NCBI GenBank assembly: GCA_964291445.2
Contig: OZ219862.1
Location: 992,001-1,056,000, forward strand
Direction of reading: 5' to 3'
Length of the DNA stretch: 64,000 nucleotides
Origin: JAPOXR01 sp964291445
GTDB taxonomy: Bacteria > Pseudomonadota > Alphaproteobacteria > Rhodobacterales > Rhodobacteraceae
Below the pieces are notes generated by a model. It saw only the letters and a program-made list of their open reading frames with translations. It searched no databases and was not told where the DNA came from. Shown piece after piece: positions 17,094 to 25,700 of the stretch; the first letter of the stretch is position 1, and every line of letters begins with the position of its first letter. The position numbers were made by a program, and so were the translations under genes.

Positions 17094-17899
17094 CCCCGGT
17101 CGAACCTCACATTGATCGCCCCAAGCGCCCCGAAATCCGCCACGACCTGGCTGCCGTCAGCGATCGGCTGCGGCACACAGGCGGCGCCGGTCGAGACATA
17201 ATCGCCCGCCACCAGCCGAAATCCCCGCCCGGCCAGGTGGCTGGCCAGGTCGCAAAGCGCCTGCAGCGGCGGCCCGCGCATGCTGCCCAGGAAATTGTCC
17301 GACGGGGCGCCGCCATCCACGCTGACCCGCACCTCATGGTGCAGCAGGTCCAGGCCCCGCCAGTCCTCGACCGGCGCCCCGAAGACAAAGCCGATGCCGC
17401 CGCCATTGTCGGCCACCGTCATCAGCGAGTTCCGTTCGGCGCCCAGCTTGCCGGCCTGGTAGCGGTTGCCGATGATCTCGACGGCCGGGTGCAGCACCGC
17501 GATCGCGGCCATCCGGTTCGGATCGCCGATCTCCGCCGCGGTGACATCGGCGCCCAGGCGAAAGGCAAACTCCGCCTCGACCCGTGCCTCCCGGAACCGC
17601 TTGATCGGCAGGACAACCGAACTTCCCTCCCAGGTGACCGATCCGAAGATTCGCCCGGGGATGACATCGCTGTGCCCGTCCAGCTCGCGCATCCGGGCGC
17701 TGGTCGCCCCGACCTTCCAGCCGGACAACCGGTCGCCGATCCGCTCGGCCATCCGGTCGGCGACAAGACAGGCCTCCGCCCGGTTTCCCGGGATCTCGGC
17801 ATCACGCAGATCCGAAATCCGCGTACAGCCGAGCCAAGCCTCGCCCAGCCGGCAGCCGAGCCCGGCCAGCACCGCCTCGCGATCATGGGTGTCGAGCAA
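17090..17899 (-). CDS. 2-keto-4-pentenoate hydratase (MhpD)/FAH-family protein
   Basis: This 269-residue protein belongs to the fumarylacetoacetate hydrolase superfamily. The motif GWKVGATS, the VEAEFAFRLG segment with metal-ligand Glu residues, and HPAVEIIGNRY are typical of MhpD-like hydratases and related decarboxylases. It is the first gene of the fourteen-gene operon. I chose the TTG at 17899 because AAGGGG lies six bases upstream and the length is right; a GTG near 17970 also has a strong ribosome binding site and would add about 24 residues. Such enzymes hydrate 2-oxo-pent-4-enoate-like products of ring cleavage or hydrolyse beta-dicarbonyls. Confidence 0.87.
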   Translation of the reverse strand: MLDTHDREAVLAGLGCRLGEAWLGCTRISDLRDAEIPGNRAEACLVADRMAERIGDRLSGWKVGATSARMRELDGHSDVIPGRIFGSVTWEGSSVVLPIKRFREARVEAEFAFRLGADVTAAEIGDPNRMAAIAVLHPAVEIIGNRYQAGKLGAERNSLMTVADNGGGIGFVFGAPVEDWRGLDLLHHEVRVSVDGGAPSDNFLGSMRGPPLQALCDLASHLAGRGFRLVAGDYVSTGAACVPQPIADGSQVVADFGALGAINVRFDRG

Positions 17900-18044
17900 T
17901 TGAATCCCCTTCCCGTTCCTGCCCTGCCGATCTAATGCCACCCTGTCCCGGATTGCACTCGGTGACAGCACCGATTTGCCTCCCCCTCGCACTGGCGGCA
18001 ACCAAAACTTGATCGGGCGACGTCAATGAGGCATCAAAACCCGG
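17900..18044. promoter_or_regulatory. Divergent control region of the catabolic operon
   Basis: About 145 bp separate the first gene of the leftward operon from the divergent LacI-type regulator, so promoters for both and the regulator's operator are expected here. A loose dyad (TTGAT at 18010-18014 and ATCAA at 18033-18037) lies close to the regulator start, but it is too weak to call an operator. Confidence 0.45.
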
Positions 18045-19073
18045 ATGAATACATCAGGCAATCAACGGAAACCGCGTGTCATCGACATCGCACTGCAGGC
18101 CGGCGTCAGCACGGCCACGGTCGACCGGGTTCTCAACGGCCGGCCCGGGGTGCGGGACAAGACCATCAGGAAGGTGCTCGATGCCGTCGAACGCCTCGGC
18201 ACATCAACCGCCCGACCAAGGGTCATTCCGTCGGTGCCGGCAGGCCTGACCATCGATGTCGTCCTCGCCGGCGGTGCCGGCTTCGCCAATGATGTCCTGT
18301 CATCGGAACTGCAAGCCTATTGCGAGCGGGTCGGCTTCAGCTACCGTCGGACATTTTCGCGGCGAATGGTTCCCGAGGCGCTGTGCCGTGCTCTCGACGG
18401 CTGCCTCGAGCGCCGAACGGACGGGGTGATCGTGCAACCGCTCGACCACCCCCTGGTTCGAGATGCCATCGCCCGCCTTGCCGGCCAGGGCGTGCCCGTC
18501 ATCTGCATACTCACCGATCTGCCGGCCTCCGACCGGCTGACCTATGTGGGTCTTGACAATCGGGCCGCGGGCCGGGCCGCCGGCCTGTTGACCGGTCGCC
18601 TGTGTGGTGATCCAGGCAAGCTGGCATTCTTTGCCGGCGGCGAACTCTATCGCAGCCACGAGGAGCGTGAGGCCGGGTTTCGCAGCGTCATCCGCGACAG
18701 CTTTGGCCATCTCGAAGTCCTGGCCACATTCGCCGGTGGCGATGACCCGCACCGCAACTACGCCATGACCCGCGATCTCCTGAAGGATTGTGACAACCTG
18801 CGCGGCATCTGCTGTATCGGTGGCGGCAACCGGGGAATCGAGAAAGCCCTGCTGGAAACGGACCGGTGGCGCCGGATCATCTACTGCGCCTTCAACCTGA
18901 CGCCATTGACACGGAACGGACTCCTCACCGGCGTGTTCGATGTAGTCGTGCACCAGGATATGGGACACGCCGCCCGGGCTGCCGTCGATTCGCTCGTGCA
19001 ACACTTCGAGGACAAGGCGCCATCTCCGGGCAGGATACCAACCGAACTGATCATGGTTGAAAACCTCCGCTGA
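18045..19073 (+). CDS. LacI-family transcriptional regulator of the catabolic operon
   Basis: A 342-residue LacI-type regulator. The helix-turn-helix is VIDIALQAGVSTATVDRVLN (about residues 12-31), followed by the hinge and a sugar-binding-type effector domain from about residue 65, ending in PTELIMVENL. The effector domain suggests a sugar- or polyol-like inducer, as LacI proteins usually sense such compounds. Its divergent position points to control of the 4639-17899 operon. It shares the ATVDRVL recognition helix with the regulator at 1883. Confidence 0.9.
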   Translation: MNTSGNQRKPRVIDIALQAGVSTATVDRVLNGRPGVRDKTIRKVLDAVERLGTSTARPRVIPSVPAGLTIDVVLAGGAGFANDVLSSELQAYCERVGFSYRRTFSRRMVPEALCRALDGCLERRTDGVIVQPLDHPLVRDAIARLAGQGVPVICILTDLPASDRLTYVGLDNRAAGRAAGLLTGRLCGDPGKLAFFAGGELYRSHEEREAGFRSVIRDSFGHLEVLATFAGGDDPHRNYAMTRDLLKDCDNLRGICCIGGGNRGIEKALLETDRWRRIIYCAFNLTPLTRNGLLTGVFDVVVHQDMGHAARAAVDSLVQHFEDKAPSPGRIPTELIMVENLR

Positions 19074-19169
19074 CCGGGGGAGGAGGGCGTCGTCATCCCG
19101 GCCAGGGACCGTGGCTCCGGAACGGCTTCGGTCGCACCCGCCGCGTGCCCGCACGGCCAGGCCGCTTGA

Positions 19170-19967
19170 TCATGGCCGTCCCAGCGAGCCCGCGTATGCA
19201 AGCGGCGTGAGGAGAGCGAACAGCTCCGCCTGGGACGAGACCCCGCATCGCCTGTAGAGCTGCTTCCGGAACACCCGGACCGTCTGCCAGCTTATGCCCA
19301 GCTCGCGCCCGATCGATTTCGAGGAATGCCCGCGTAACAGCAGCATCGCAACCTGTGCCTGTCTCGGCGTGATCCTGATCCCCCGGGCTTCCTCGAGCCA
19401 CGAGAGCAGACCGGCACCACTGCCGGACGACACTGCACGCCGGGCAATCGGGGAAATGGCGAAATGACGCTCCAGAAACGCGGCCACAGCCGGTGCGATC
19501 CTGCGGGCATTCTCCCGGTCGATTTTCCTGAATGTCGCCTCCGAGGTTTCGTCCCGGCCGACGCAGATGTTGATCGTCCACCCGTTGGACACATAGGCAA
19601 AGAAGGCGATCTCATCGATCAGGGTCGTCCTCTGGTAGTATTCCAGGTGGTAACTCGTCGTCCTGAACTTGTCCGGGGCAAGGTCCAGCAGCCTGTATGC
19701 ACCGACCGGGATCTTGCCGAGATGCGCGGTATAGAAGGGATCGAGCAGGTAGAGCGAGGGAACGTAGCGGCTGTCCAATTCGGCGTGCACGTATCTCGAC
19801 TGACTGCTTCGATAGAGCACGGTTGGCGGCTGCTCGCCGAAATAGGCAATTTCCAGGTAGTTGTCGAAACTGATCTCCAATCGCAGCAGGCGTTCCATCG
19901 CCGCATGGAATCCGGAAGAGCCAATCGCCCGGATTGTATTTGCCAGCTCCGCGTAGTTTCCCGTCAC
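19170..19967 (-). CDS. LuxR-type (GerE helix-turn-helix) transcriptional regulator
   Basis: A 265-residue regulator. The C-terminal domain starting ITPRQAQVAMLLLRGHSSKS and continuing IGRELGISWQTVRVFRKQLY is a clear LuxR/GerE DNA-binding domain (about residues 200-260). The N-terminal 190 residues do not show an obvious response-regulator receiver or acyl-homoserine-lactone-binding motif, so the signal is unknown. The start is GTG with GGGAGG about ten bases upstream. It is divergent from the polyamine-type ABC importer and probably controls it through sites in the 260-bp gap. Confidence 0.88.
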   Translation of the reverse strand: MTGNYAELANTIRAIGSSGFHAAMERLLRLEISFDNYLEIAYFGEQPPTVLYRSSQSRYVHAELDSRYVPSLYLLDPFYTAHLGKIPVGAYRLLDLAPDKFRTTSYHLEYYQRTTLIDEIAFFAYVSNGWTINICVGRDETSEATFRKIDRENARRIAPAVAAFLERHFAISPIARRAVSSGSGAGLLSWLEEARGIRITPRQAQVAMLLLRGHSSKSIGRELGISWQTVRVFRKQLYRRCGVSSQAELFALLTPLAYAGSLGRP

Positions 19968-20139
19968 CTGGCCTGTACCTCCCGTTCATCGTTCACACGA
20001 AATCGGCGACGCCGTGAACACCGGCGGGGAATGGATCGACTCAATGGCCGGATGAGCCGCTCAATTGCCCCGATTGCCGCGAACAGGATCGGCACGGCTC
20101 CAGGTCCGTTTCGTGACAGGCGGTGATCGCACCAGACCT

Positions 20140-20173
20140 ACCCCATCAGGGTTATATACCCCATAGTGCGGGT
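20140..20173. promoter_or_regulatory. Tandem ACCC/GGGT inverted repeats upstream of the ABC importer
   Basis: Two dyads occur side by side: ACCCCATCAGGGT at 20140-20152 and ACCCCATAGTGCGGGT at 20158-20173, both beginning ACCCCAT. They sit 50-85 bp before the importer's first gene, in an AT-rich gap divergent from a LuxR-type regulator. A TTGATA hexamer follows at 20175-20180. I infer an operator, most simply for the adjacent regulator; the spacing of the half-sites differs between copies. Confidence 0.5.
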
Positions 20174-20225
20174 ATTGATATAAAAAACTCCAGATTCAGC
20201 GGTATTAATTGCGCTTCGGGAGGCG

Positions 20226-21335
20226 ATGTCGAACCAACCTGCACACAGACGCGCTGCCATCGGTATCGACAGGGTCCGCAAGGTCTACGGGCACCCCGCA
20301 AGCGGGTTCGTCGCCTTGAAAGAGGTGGATCTGACAATCTACGACAATGAATTCTTCACGCTGCTCGGACCCTCGGGTTGCGGCAAGACGACTCTCCTGA
20401 GGATGATTGCCGGGTTCGAAGACGTAACCGAAGGCACGATCAGCCTGTTCGGCGACGAAATTGTCGGTTTGCCGCCGAATAAGCGTCCGGTCAACACGGT
20501 GTTTCAGCACTACGCGCTGTTTCCGCACATGACCGTGCTGGATAACGTCGTTTTCGGCCTGAAGATGAAAAAGGTTGCGGCGGTCGAGGCGCAGGCACGT
20601 GCACGGGAAATGATCGACCTCGTGCAACTCGGTGAATTCAGTGACCGCAAGCCTCGCGAATTGTCGGGAGGCCAGCAGCAGCGGGTGGCCGTGGCACGTG
20701 CACTGGCGCCCAATCCCAGGGTCCTGCTCCTGGACGAGCCGTTGTCGGCGCTTGATCTCAAGCTCCGGCAGGCAATGCGGGTCGAATTGAAACGCATCCA
20801 GAGGGATGCCGGGATCACCTTTGTATTCGTCACGCATGATCAGGAAGAGGCCCTGGCCATGTCTGACCGAATCGCGGTGATTTCCGATGGTGAAATCCAG
20901 CAGGTCGCCTCGCCCCGGGAACTCTACGAGGTGCCGCGAAATCGTTTCGTTGCCAGGTTCATCGGCGATGTCAACGTCATGGATGTCAAGGTCGACGGCA
21001 TGCTGGAATCGGGGTTGGTTCGGGTGCGGACAAGATCCGGCGACCTGATCGATGCTGTTCCGGTCGACGGCGTAGGCCGGTTCGACTCGAGGCATATCGC
21101 CATTCGGCCAGAACGGCTGAACGTGACACGGGAAAACGGCCATGACTGCTTTACCGGCCGGGTCCGCGAACTGATCTACCTGGGCACGGACTCGCTGCTC
21201 ATCGTCGAGGTCGAGGGCGTAGGCGAACTGACCGCCAGGGTACAAAATGCCCATCGGACCCAGGTGGACATCTCGCCGGGCGAAGTCGTTTGCCTGAGAC
21301 CCGATGCCGGGACAGTGCGGCTCCTGGCGGATTAG
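20226..21335 (+). CDS. potA: Spermidine/putrescine-type ABC transporter ATP-binding protein
   Basis: A 369-residue ATPase: Walker A GPSGCGKTT (about residue 48), signature LSGGQQQRVAVARAL, Walker B LLLDEPLSALDLK, and a C-terminal TOBE-like domain from about residue 270 (HIAIRPERL). This architecture is that of the PotA/CysA group. The ATG follows GGGAGGCG closely. It heads a four-gene importer operon with an amidase behind it. The symbol reflects the family; the true substrate may be another polyamine or a related amine. Confidence 0.9.
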   Translation: MSNQPAHRRAAIGIDRVRKVYGHPASGFVALKEVDLTIYDNEFFTLLGPSGCGKTTLLRMIAGFEDVTEGTISLFGDEIVGLPPNKRPVNTVFQHYALFPHMTVLDNVVFGLKMKKVAAVEAQARAREMIDLVQLGEFSDRKPRELSGGQQQRVAVARALAPNPRVLLLDEPLSALDLKLRQAMRVELKRIQRDAGITFVFVTHDQEEALAMSDRIAVISDGEIQQVASPRELYEVPRNRFVARFIGDVNVMDVKVDGMLESGLVRVRTRSGDLIDAVPVDGVGRFDSRHIAIRPERLNVTRENGHDCFTGRVRELIYLGTDSLLIVEVEGVGELTARVQNAHRTQVDISPGEVVCLRPDAGTVRLLAD

Positions 21336-21347
21336 GGGCTGCACAGG

Positions 21348-22277
21348 ATGGCAAGCGGAATAGATTTCCAGGCTACCGGCCCTGCCGGGGTCGGCGACAG
21401 GATTTCCGGCAGACAGGCATTGCAGCTTTTTCCGGTGATCGCGGTCATCGGTTTCTTCCTGGTCGGCCCGCTGGCCTTTATCGTTGTCTACTCCTTTCTC
21501 ACCCCGGGGACATATGGTGGGGTCGAGTGGCGATTTTCGATCGAATCCTATCTCCAGTTTCTGTTCGAGCGCGACCTGATCACCAACGAGCTGGCATTCG
21601 AGGACGCCTATTTGCTGGTATTCCTGCGTTCGCTGGGATTGGCCGCGGTCGCCACGGCGTCCTGCCTGCTGATCGGATTGCCAACCGCATATGTCATTGC
21701 CACGCGCCCGGAGCGCACCCGCAACATGTGGGTACTGCTGATCACTGTGCCTTACTGGGTAAATCTGCTGATCCGCACCGTGTCGATGCTCTTCATCCTG
21801 CGCGACGAAGGTCCGATCAATTCCGCCTTGATCGGTGCCGGGATCATCAGTGAGCCCATTCATATTGCCTATACCAATTATGCGATCGGCATCGGTCTCA
21901 TCTACAGCTACCTGCCGTTCATGGTGCTTCCGATCTACGCGGCGCTGGAGCGATTCGATTTCCGGTTGATGGAGGCAGCCTACGATCTCTATGCCAGCCG
22001 CTGGACCATCCTGCGCAAGGTCATTCTTCCGGTTGTAAGACCCGGTCTGATCGCCGGGTCGCTCCTGGTTTTCATCCCCTGCCTCGGCGCCTTCATTGCG
22101 CCCGATATCCTGGGCGGAGGCAAGAAGCTGATGATCGGCAACCTCATTGCCATGCAGTTCCAGGCCTCGCGAAACTGGCCGTTCGGCTCGGCAACCGCGG
22201 TGATCCTGCTCACGCTCGTGCTGCTTGTACTGATGATCGCCGTCCGCCGGCCGAAGCGGGAGCGGGGAACCTCGTGA
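21348..22277 (+). CDS. potB: Polyamine-type ABC transporter permease (PotB-like)
   Basis: The 309-residue permease has six predicted membrane segments, an N-terminal cytoplasmic tail of about 25 residues and the inner-membrane EAA loop region AAYDLYASRWTILRKVILP that contacts the ATPase. It forms the channel with the next gene's product. The ATG is 12 bp after the ATPase stop, and its own stop overlaps the start of the next permease by one base. Confidence 0.9.
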   Translation: MASGIDFQATGPAGVGDRISGRQALQLFPVIAVIGFFLVGPLAFIVVYSFLTPGTYGGVEWRFSIESYLQFLFERDLITNELAFEDAYLLVFLRSLGLAAVATASCLLIGLPTAYVIATRPERTRNMWVLLITVPYWVNLLIRTVSMLFILRDEGPINSALIGAGIISEPIHIAYTNYAIGIGLIYSYLPFMVLPIYAALERFDFRLMEAAYDLYASRWTILRKVILPVVRPGLIAGSLLVFIPCLGAFIAPDILGGGKKLMIGNLIAMQFQASRNWPFGSATAVILLTLVLLVLMIAVRRPKRERGTS

Positions 22278-23074
22278 TGGCTGGCCAGGCATCCAGACTG
22301 AAGAGATTCCCCGGCTTCCTGGCCGTGACCATCGGATGCCTCATTCTCTTGTACGCGCCGATGATCGTGATCGCGGTCTACTCCTTCAATGCCACCCGCT
22401 CGATTACCAAATGGGGCGGTTTTTCGCTCGACTGGTATGTCAAGGTCTTTGCCAATCCCGAGATCCAGAAGGCTACCGTCAATTCATTGATCGTTGCCGT
22501 ATCGGCTTCGGCGATGGCAACCGTACTTGCCTTGCTGGCGGCAATCGCCATGACCCGCGGCCGCGCCTTTCGCGGCCAGGGGGCAGCCTACGCGCTGGTC
22601 AACCTCCCCCTCCTGGTTCCCGAGATCATCTCGGCCGTGGGCAGCCTCATCTTCTTCCTGGCAATCGGCATCAGCCTGGGCCTCATGACCGTGATGATCG
22701 CGCATACGGTCTTCTGCATACCGTTTGCCTACCTGCCCATCAGTGCCCGGCTGCAGGGGATCGAGGACTTCTACGAACAGGCTGCCCGCGATCTCTATGC
22801 CAACGCCTGGCAGAGCTTCAGGCATGTCCTCGTTCCGATGATGCTGCCAGGCATCGTGTCGGGATACATGCTGGCCTTCATCATTTCGCTCGACGACTTC
22901 ATCATAACCAACATGGTTGCGGGTCCCGGTGCCACCACGCTTCCACTGGCAATCTACGGCATGGTCCGGGTCGGCTTCACCCCGGAAATCAATGCGATCT
23001 CCACCCTCATGCTGTTGGCGTCACTGGTTTTCGTGACGCTGTCCTACCTCGTTGGCCGAACGAGGAAAAACTGA
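22277..23074 (+). CDS. potC: Polyamine-type ABC transporter permease (PotC-like)
   Basis: A 265-residue permease with six membrane segments and an EAA loop (AARDLYANAWQSFRHVLVP, about residue 170). The segment FIISLDDFIITNMVAGPG is characteristic of PotC/PotI. Start at the ATG overlapping the upstream stop (TGATG). It completes the heterodimeric channel. Confidence 0.9.
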   Translation: MAGQASRLKRFPGFLAVTIGCLILLYAPMIVIAVYSFNATRSITKWGGFSLDWYVKVFANPEIQKATVNSLIVAVSASAMATVLALLAAIAMTRGRAFRGQGAAYALVNLPLLVPEIISAVGSLIFFLAIGISLGLMTVMIAHTVFCIPFAYLPISARLQGIEDFYEQAARDLYANAWQSFRHVLVPMMLPGIVSGYMLAFIISLDDFIITNMVAGPGATTLPLAIYGMVRVGFTPEINAISTLMLLASLVFVTLSYLVGRTRKN

Positions 23075-23091
23075 AACCAAGAAGGAGAAGA

Positions 23092-24135
23092 ATGATGACC
23101 TTAAAGACATTGCTGACAACCGCCGTAGCGGCGGCAGGCCTGGCTTCACTGGCCGGCGCGGCCGGCGCCGAGGGCCAGCTTCGCATCTACAACTGGTTCG
23201 ACTACATGCCGCAGACGCTCCTGGACAGGTTTGCCGAGGAACACGATGTCGAGGTGTCGATGGACACCTACGACTCGAACGAGACCCTCCTGGCCAAGCT
23301 TAAATCCGGGGTCACCGGCTTTGACGTGGCTGTGCCGGGAGACTACATGGTTGCGATCATGATCCAGGAGGGACTCCTGGAGCGCGTCGAACCCAACCAG
23401 ATGTCCAATTTCGGCAATGTCGATCCGGCCTGGGTCGACGTCTATTTCGACAGGGGGCGACAATACTCGATCCCGTACCAATGGGGCACGACGTCCTTCA
23501 TGGTCAACACCGAAGACTATTCCGGCGACATCGACACGCTGGAACTCATCTTCGATCCACCAGCAGAACTCAGCGGCCGAATCAACATGTTCCGGGACAT
23601 CAATGACGTGCTGAACATGGGGCTGCGGTACCTTGGCTACGACCGGTGCAACGCCAACCCGGAGGAACTCAAGGCCCTGAGCGAACTGATGAACGAAGCC
23701 AAGACGCATTGGCTCAGCTTCAATTCGGACGGAGCCAAGGAGGCGCTGGTATCGGGCGATGCTTCGGCCGGCATGATCTGGAACGGCATGGGAATGCGCG
23801 CCCGCGCCGAACGTGACACGCTCAAATATGCCTATCCGCGCGAGGGCTTCACCGGCTGGATGGACAATCTGGTCGTGTTGAAGGGCGCGCCAAATCTCGA
23901 GAACGCCAAGCTTTTCATGGATTTCATGATGCGGGCCGAGAGTGCGGCCGAACTGTCCAATTTCGCCCGCTACGCTTCGGGAATCATGGGCACCGAGCCC
24001 TATCTCGACCAGGAACTGATGGATGCGTACGAGATCAACATCCCGGAAGGCACGCCTGATCCGGAATTCGTACCTCCCTGCGACCCTCAGATCGTGCGAA
24101 TTTACGACCGGATCTGGACCGATCTTCTGAAATAA
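23092..24135 (+). CDS. Polyamine-type periplasmic substrate-binding protein (PotD/PotF-like)
   Basis: A 347-residue secreted binding protein. The signal peptide (MMTLKTLLTTAVAAAGLAS.., cleavage after AGA near residue 26) is followed by LRIYNWFDYMPQ, the usual PotD/PotF start of the mature domain, and YQWGTTSFMVNT in the ligand cleft. An AGAAGGAGAAG ribosome binding site precedes two in-frame ATGs. A strong terminator follows the stop. Ligand residues (Trp, Asp and Glu in the cleft) suit a cationic amine but cannot fix the exact one. Confidence 0.9.
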   Translation: MMTLKTLLTTAVAAAGLASLAGAAGAEGQLRIYNWFDYMPQTLLDRFAEEHDVEVSMDTYDSNETLLAKLKSGVTGFDVAVPGDYMVAIMIQEGLLERVEPNQMSNFGNVDPAWVDVYFDRGRQYSIPYQWGTTSFMVNTEDYSGDIDTLELIFDPPAELSGRINMFRDINDVLNMGLRYLGYDRCNANPEELKALSELMNEAKTHWLSFNSDGAKEALVSGDASAGMIWNGMGMRARAERDTLKYAYPREGFTGWMDNLVVLKGAPNLENAKLFMDFMMRAESAAELSNFARYASGIMGTEPYLDQELMDAYEINIPEGTPDPEFVPPCDPQIVRIYDRIWTDLLK

Positions 24136-24148
24136 TCTTCCACATTCA

Positions 24149-24178
24149 GGGTCCCGGCAATGCCCGGGGCCCTTTCTT
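24149..24178 (+). terminator. Rho-independent terminator after the ABC importer
   Basis: A GC-rich hairpin (GGGTCCCGGC, loop AAT, GCCCGGGGCCC, with one G-T pair and one bulge) is followed by TTTCTTC, 14 bases after the binding-protein stop. The amidase gene lies beyond it, so the amidase may be expressed by read-through or from its own promoter. Confidence 0.7.
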
Positions 24179-24217
24179 CATCTGGCGAGGCAGGCTATCG
24201 GGAGGCGATCCTCGATA

Positions 24218-25654
24218 ATGCGTGTGGTCGAATTCGTGGGCAGCCCTGACTTGCACCTTTTGAACTTACCCGCGTCCGAACTTGCAGCCGGGTTCAGGAA
24301 CAGGCAATTCTCGGTCGAGGAGGCGGTTCGTGCCGCGCTGGCACGGATCGATCATGTCCAGGGCCGGTTCAACGCCTTTACCGAGATCTATGCCGAGCAG
24401 GGCCTGGATGACGCGCGCCGCGCCGACATGGCTCTCGAAAACGGCGGGGCGATTGGCCCACTGCATGGTGTCCCGGTATCGATCAAGGACTTCACGCCGA
24501 CGAAGGGGCAACTGACAACCCGAGGGTCGAAAATCTTGTCGGGCCATCGCGGCACCCGTGATGCAATCATCGTTCAACGGCTCAAGGCGGCTGGTGCCAT
24601 CGTGTTGGCCAAGACCACGACGCCCGAATTTGCCTATTCCAGTTATACCCAGAGTCCACTCTGGGGGGTCACGCGCAACCCGTGGAATCCGGCGCTTACG
24701 CCGGGCGGGTCATCCGGAGGGGCCGCGGTATCGGTCGTAACCGGCGCGGTCCCACTGGCCGAAGGAACCGATATGGGTGGATCGGTGCGTATCCCGGCGG
24801 CCTTGTCAGGTTGCGTCGGAATGAAGCCGAGCAAGGGCCGCATCCCGATGGAAATCACCGAAACGGTGTTTGACCATATCTCGCATTTCGGCCCCCTGGC
24901 CCGCACGGTCGAGGATGCAGCGTTGTTCCTGAGGGTCACCGAAGGCGCCGACGAACGGGATATCCAGAGCCAACGCTACCCGGTGCCTGTCCCCAATCCG
25001 TTGCGCACGGATGCAGGAGGTTTGCGTATCGCAGCCAGTCCCGATTTGGGATTCTACGAAGTCGACCCGGCCGTTCTTCGCAACCTCGAAAGAAGCGTCG
25101 TTGCACTCCGGGACGCCGGTGCCACCGTCGACTGGATCGATCTCGATTGGCCTGCGAGCCACGCCACCGACTGGTTCGACTACTGGTGCGTATATCTCGC
25201 CGCGCAATACGGGCACTTGCTGGACGATGACCGCGACCGGATGGATCCCGAACTGGCCTCGATTCTCGAGAGCGGAAAGCGGCTTGATGCCGTGACAATC
25301 GAACGAGGCGCGATCGCCCGAACCCGACAATGGCGCGACATGGCGCACATGTTCGGCACCTATGATGCGCTGGTCTGCCCGACCACGGCAAAGCCGGCAC
25401 CACTGATCACGGCAAGATCTCCCGATTTTGAAATTCCCGATGAAAATGGCCGATTGCATGGCCTGGACATGACCGCGGTGTTCAACAATGTCGCCGTCTG
25501 TCCTGCGATAGCCGTGCCAAACTGGTCGCCGGATGATGAATTGCCGACTTCGGTGCAAGTCGTCGGTCGGCGGTTCGACGACCCGACGGTGTTGCGTATT
25601 GCCGCCTGCCTCGAATACCAGGCGCCGTGGCCCCAATGGCAGCCATCGACCTGA
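24218..25654 (+). CDS. Amidase (amidase signature family)
   Basis: A 478-residue amidase signature enzyme. The Ser-cisSer-Lys triad is visible as Lys in SIKDF (about residue 90), Ser in TPGGSSGGAA (about 166) and Ser in MGGSVRIPAA (about 189). It hydrolyses an amide to an acid and ammonia or an amine. Its position behind a polyamine-type importer suggests that it acts on an imported amide or acylated amine. The ATG is about 12 bases after GGGAGGCG. Substrate unknown. Confidence 0.9.
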   Translation: MRVVEFVGSPDLHLLNLPASELAAGFRNRQFSVEEAVRAALARIDHVQGRFNAFTEIYAEQGLDDARRADMALENGGAIGPLHGVPVSIKDFTPTKGQLTTRGSKILSGHRGTRDAIIVQRLKAAGAIVLAKTTTPEFAYSSYTQSPLWGVTRNPWNPALTPGGSSGGAAVSVVTGAVPLAEGTDMGGSVRIPAALSGCVGMKPSKGRIPMEITETVFDHISHFGPLARTVEDAALFLRVTEGADERDIQSQRYPVPVPNPLRTDAGGLRIAASPDLGFYEVDPAVLRNLERSVVALRDAGATVDWIDLDWPASHATDWFDYWCVYLAAQYGHLLDDDRDRMDPELASILESGKRLDAVTIERGAIARTRQWRDMAHMFGTYDALVCPTTAKPAPLITARSPDFEIPDENGRLHGLDMTAVFNNVAVCPAIAVPNWSPDDELPTSVQVVGRRFDDPTVLRIAACLEYQAPWPQWQPST

Positions 25655-25693
25655 ACTGCTCAACTCACCGGGGATTGAGCCGGCATTGTTCAG
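25651..25693. terminator. Possible bidirectional terminator dyad between amidase and GNAT genes
   Basis: Nested inverted repeats CTGAAC/GTTCAG (25651-25656, 25688-25693) and CTCAA/TTGAG (25659-25663, 25675-25679) overlap the amidase stop and lie between convergent genes. There is no clear T-run, so this is a weak call. Confidence 0.3.
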
Positions 25694-25700
25694 CATTTCT

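Noticed and set aside
20205..22292. 695-codon open frame on the minus strand
   Set aside because: Antisense to the importer ATPase and permease genes; a composition shadow of GC-rich codon use.
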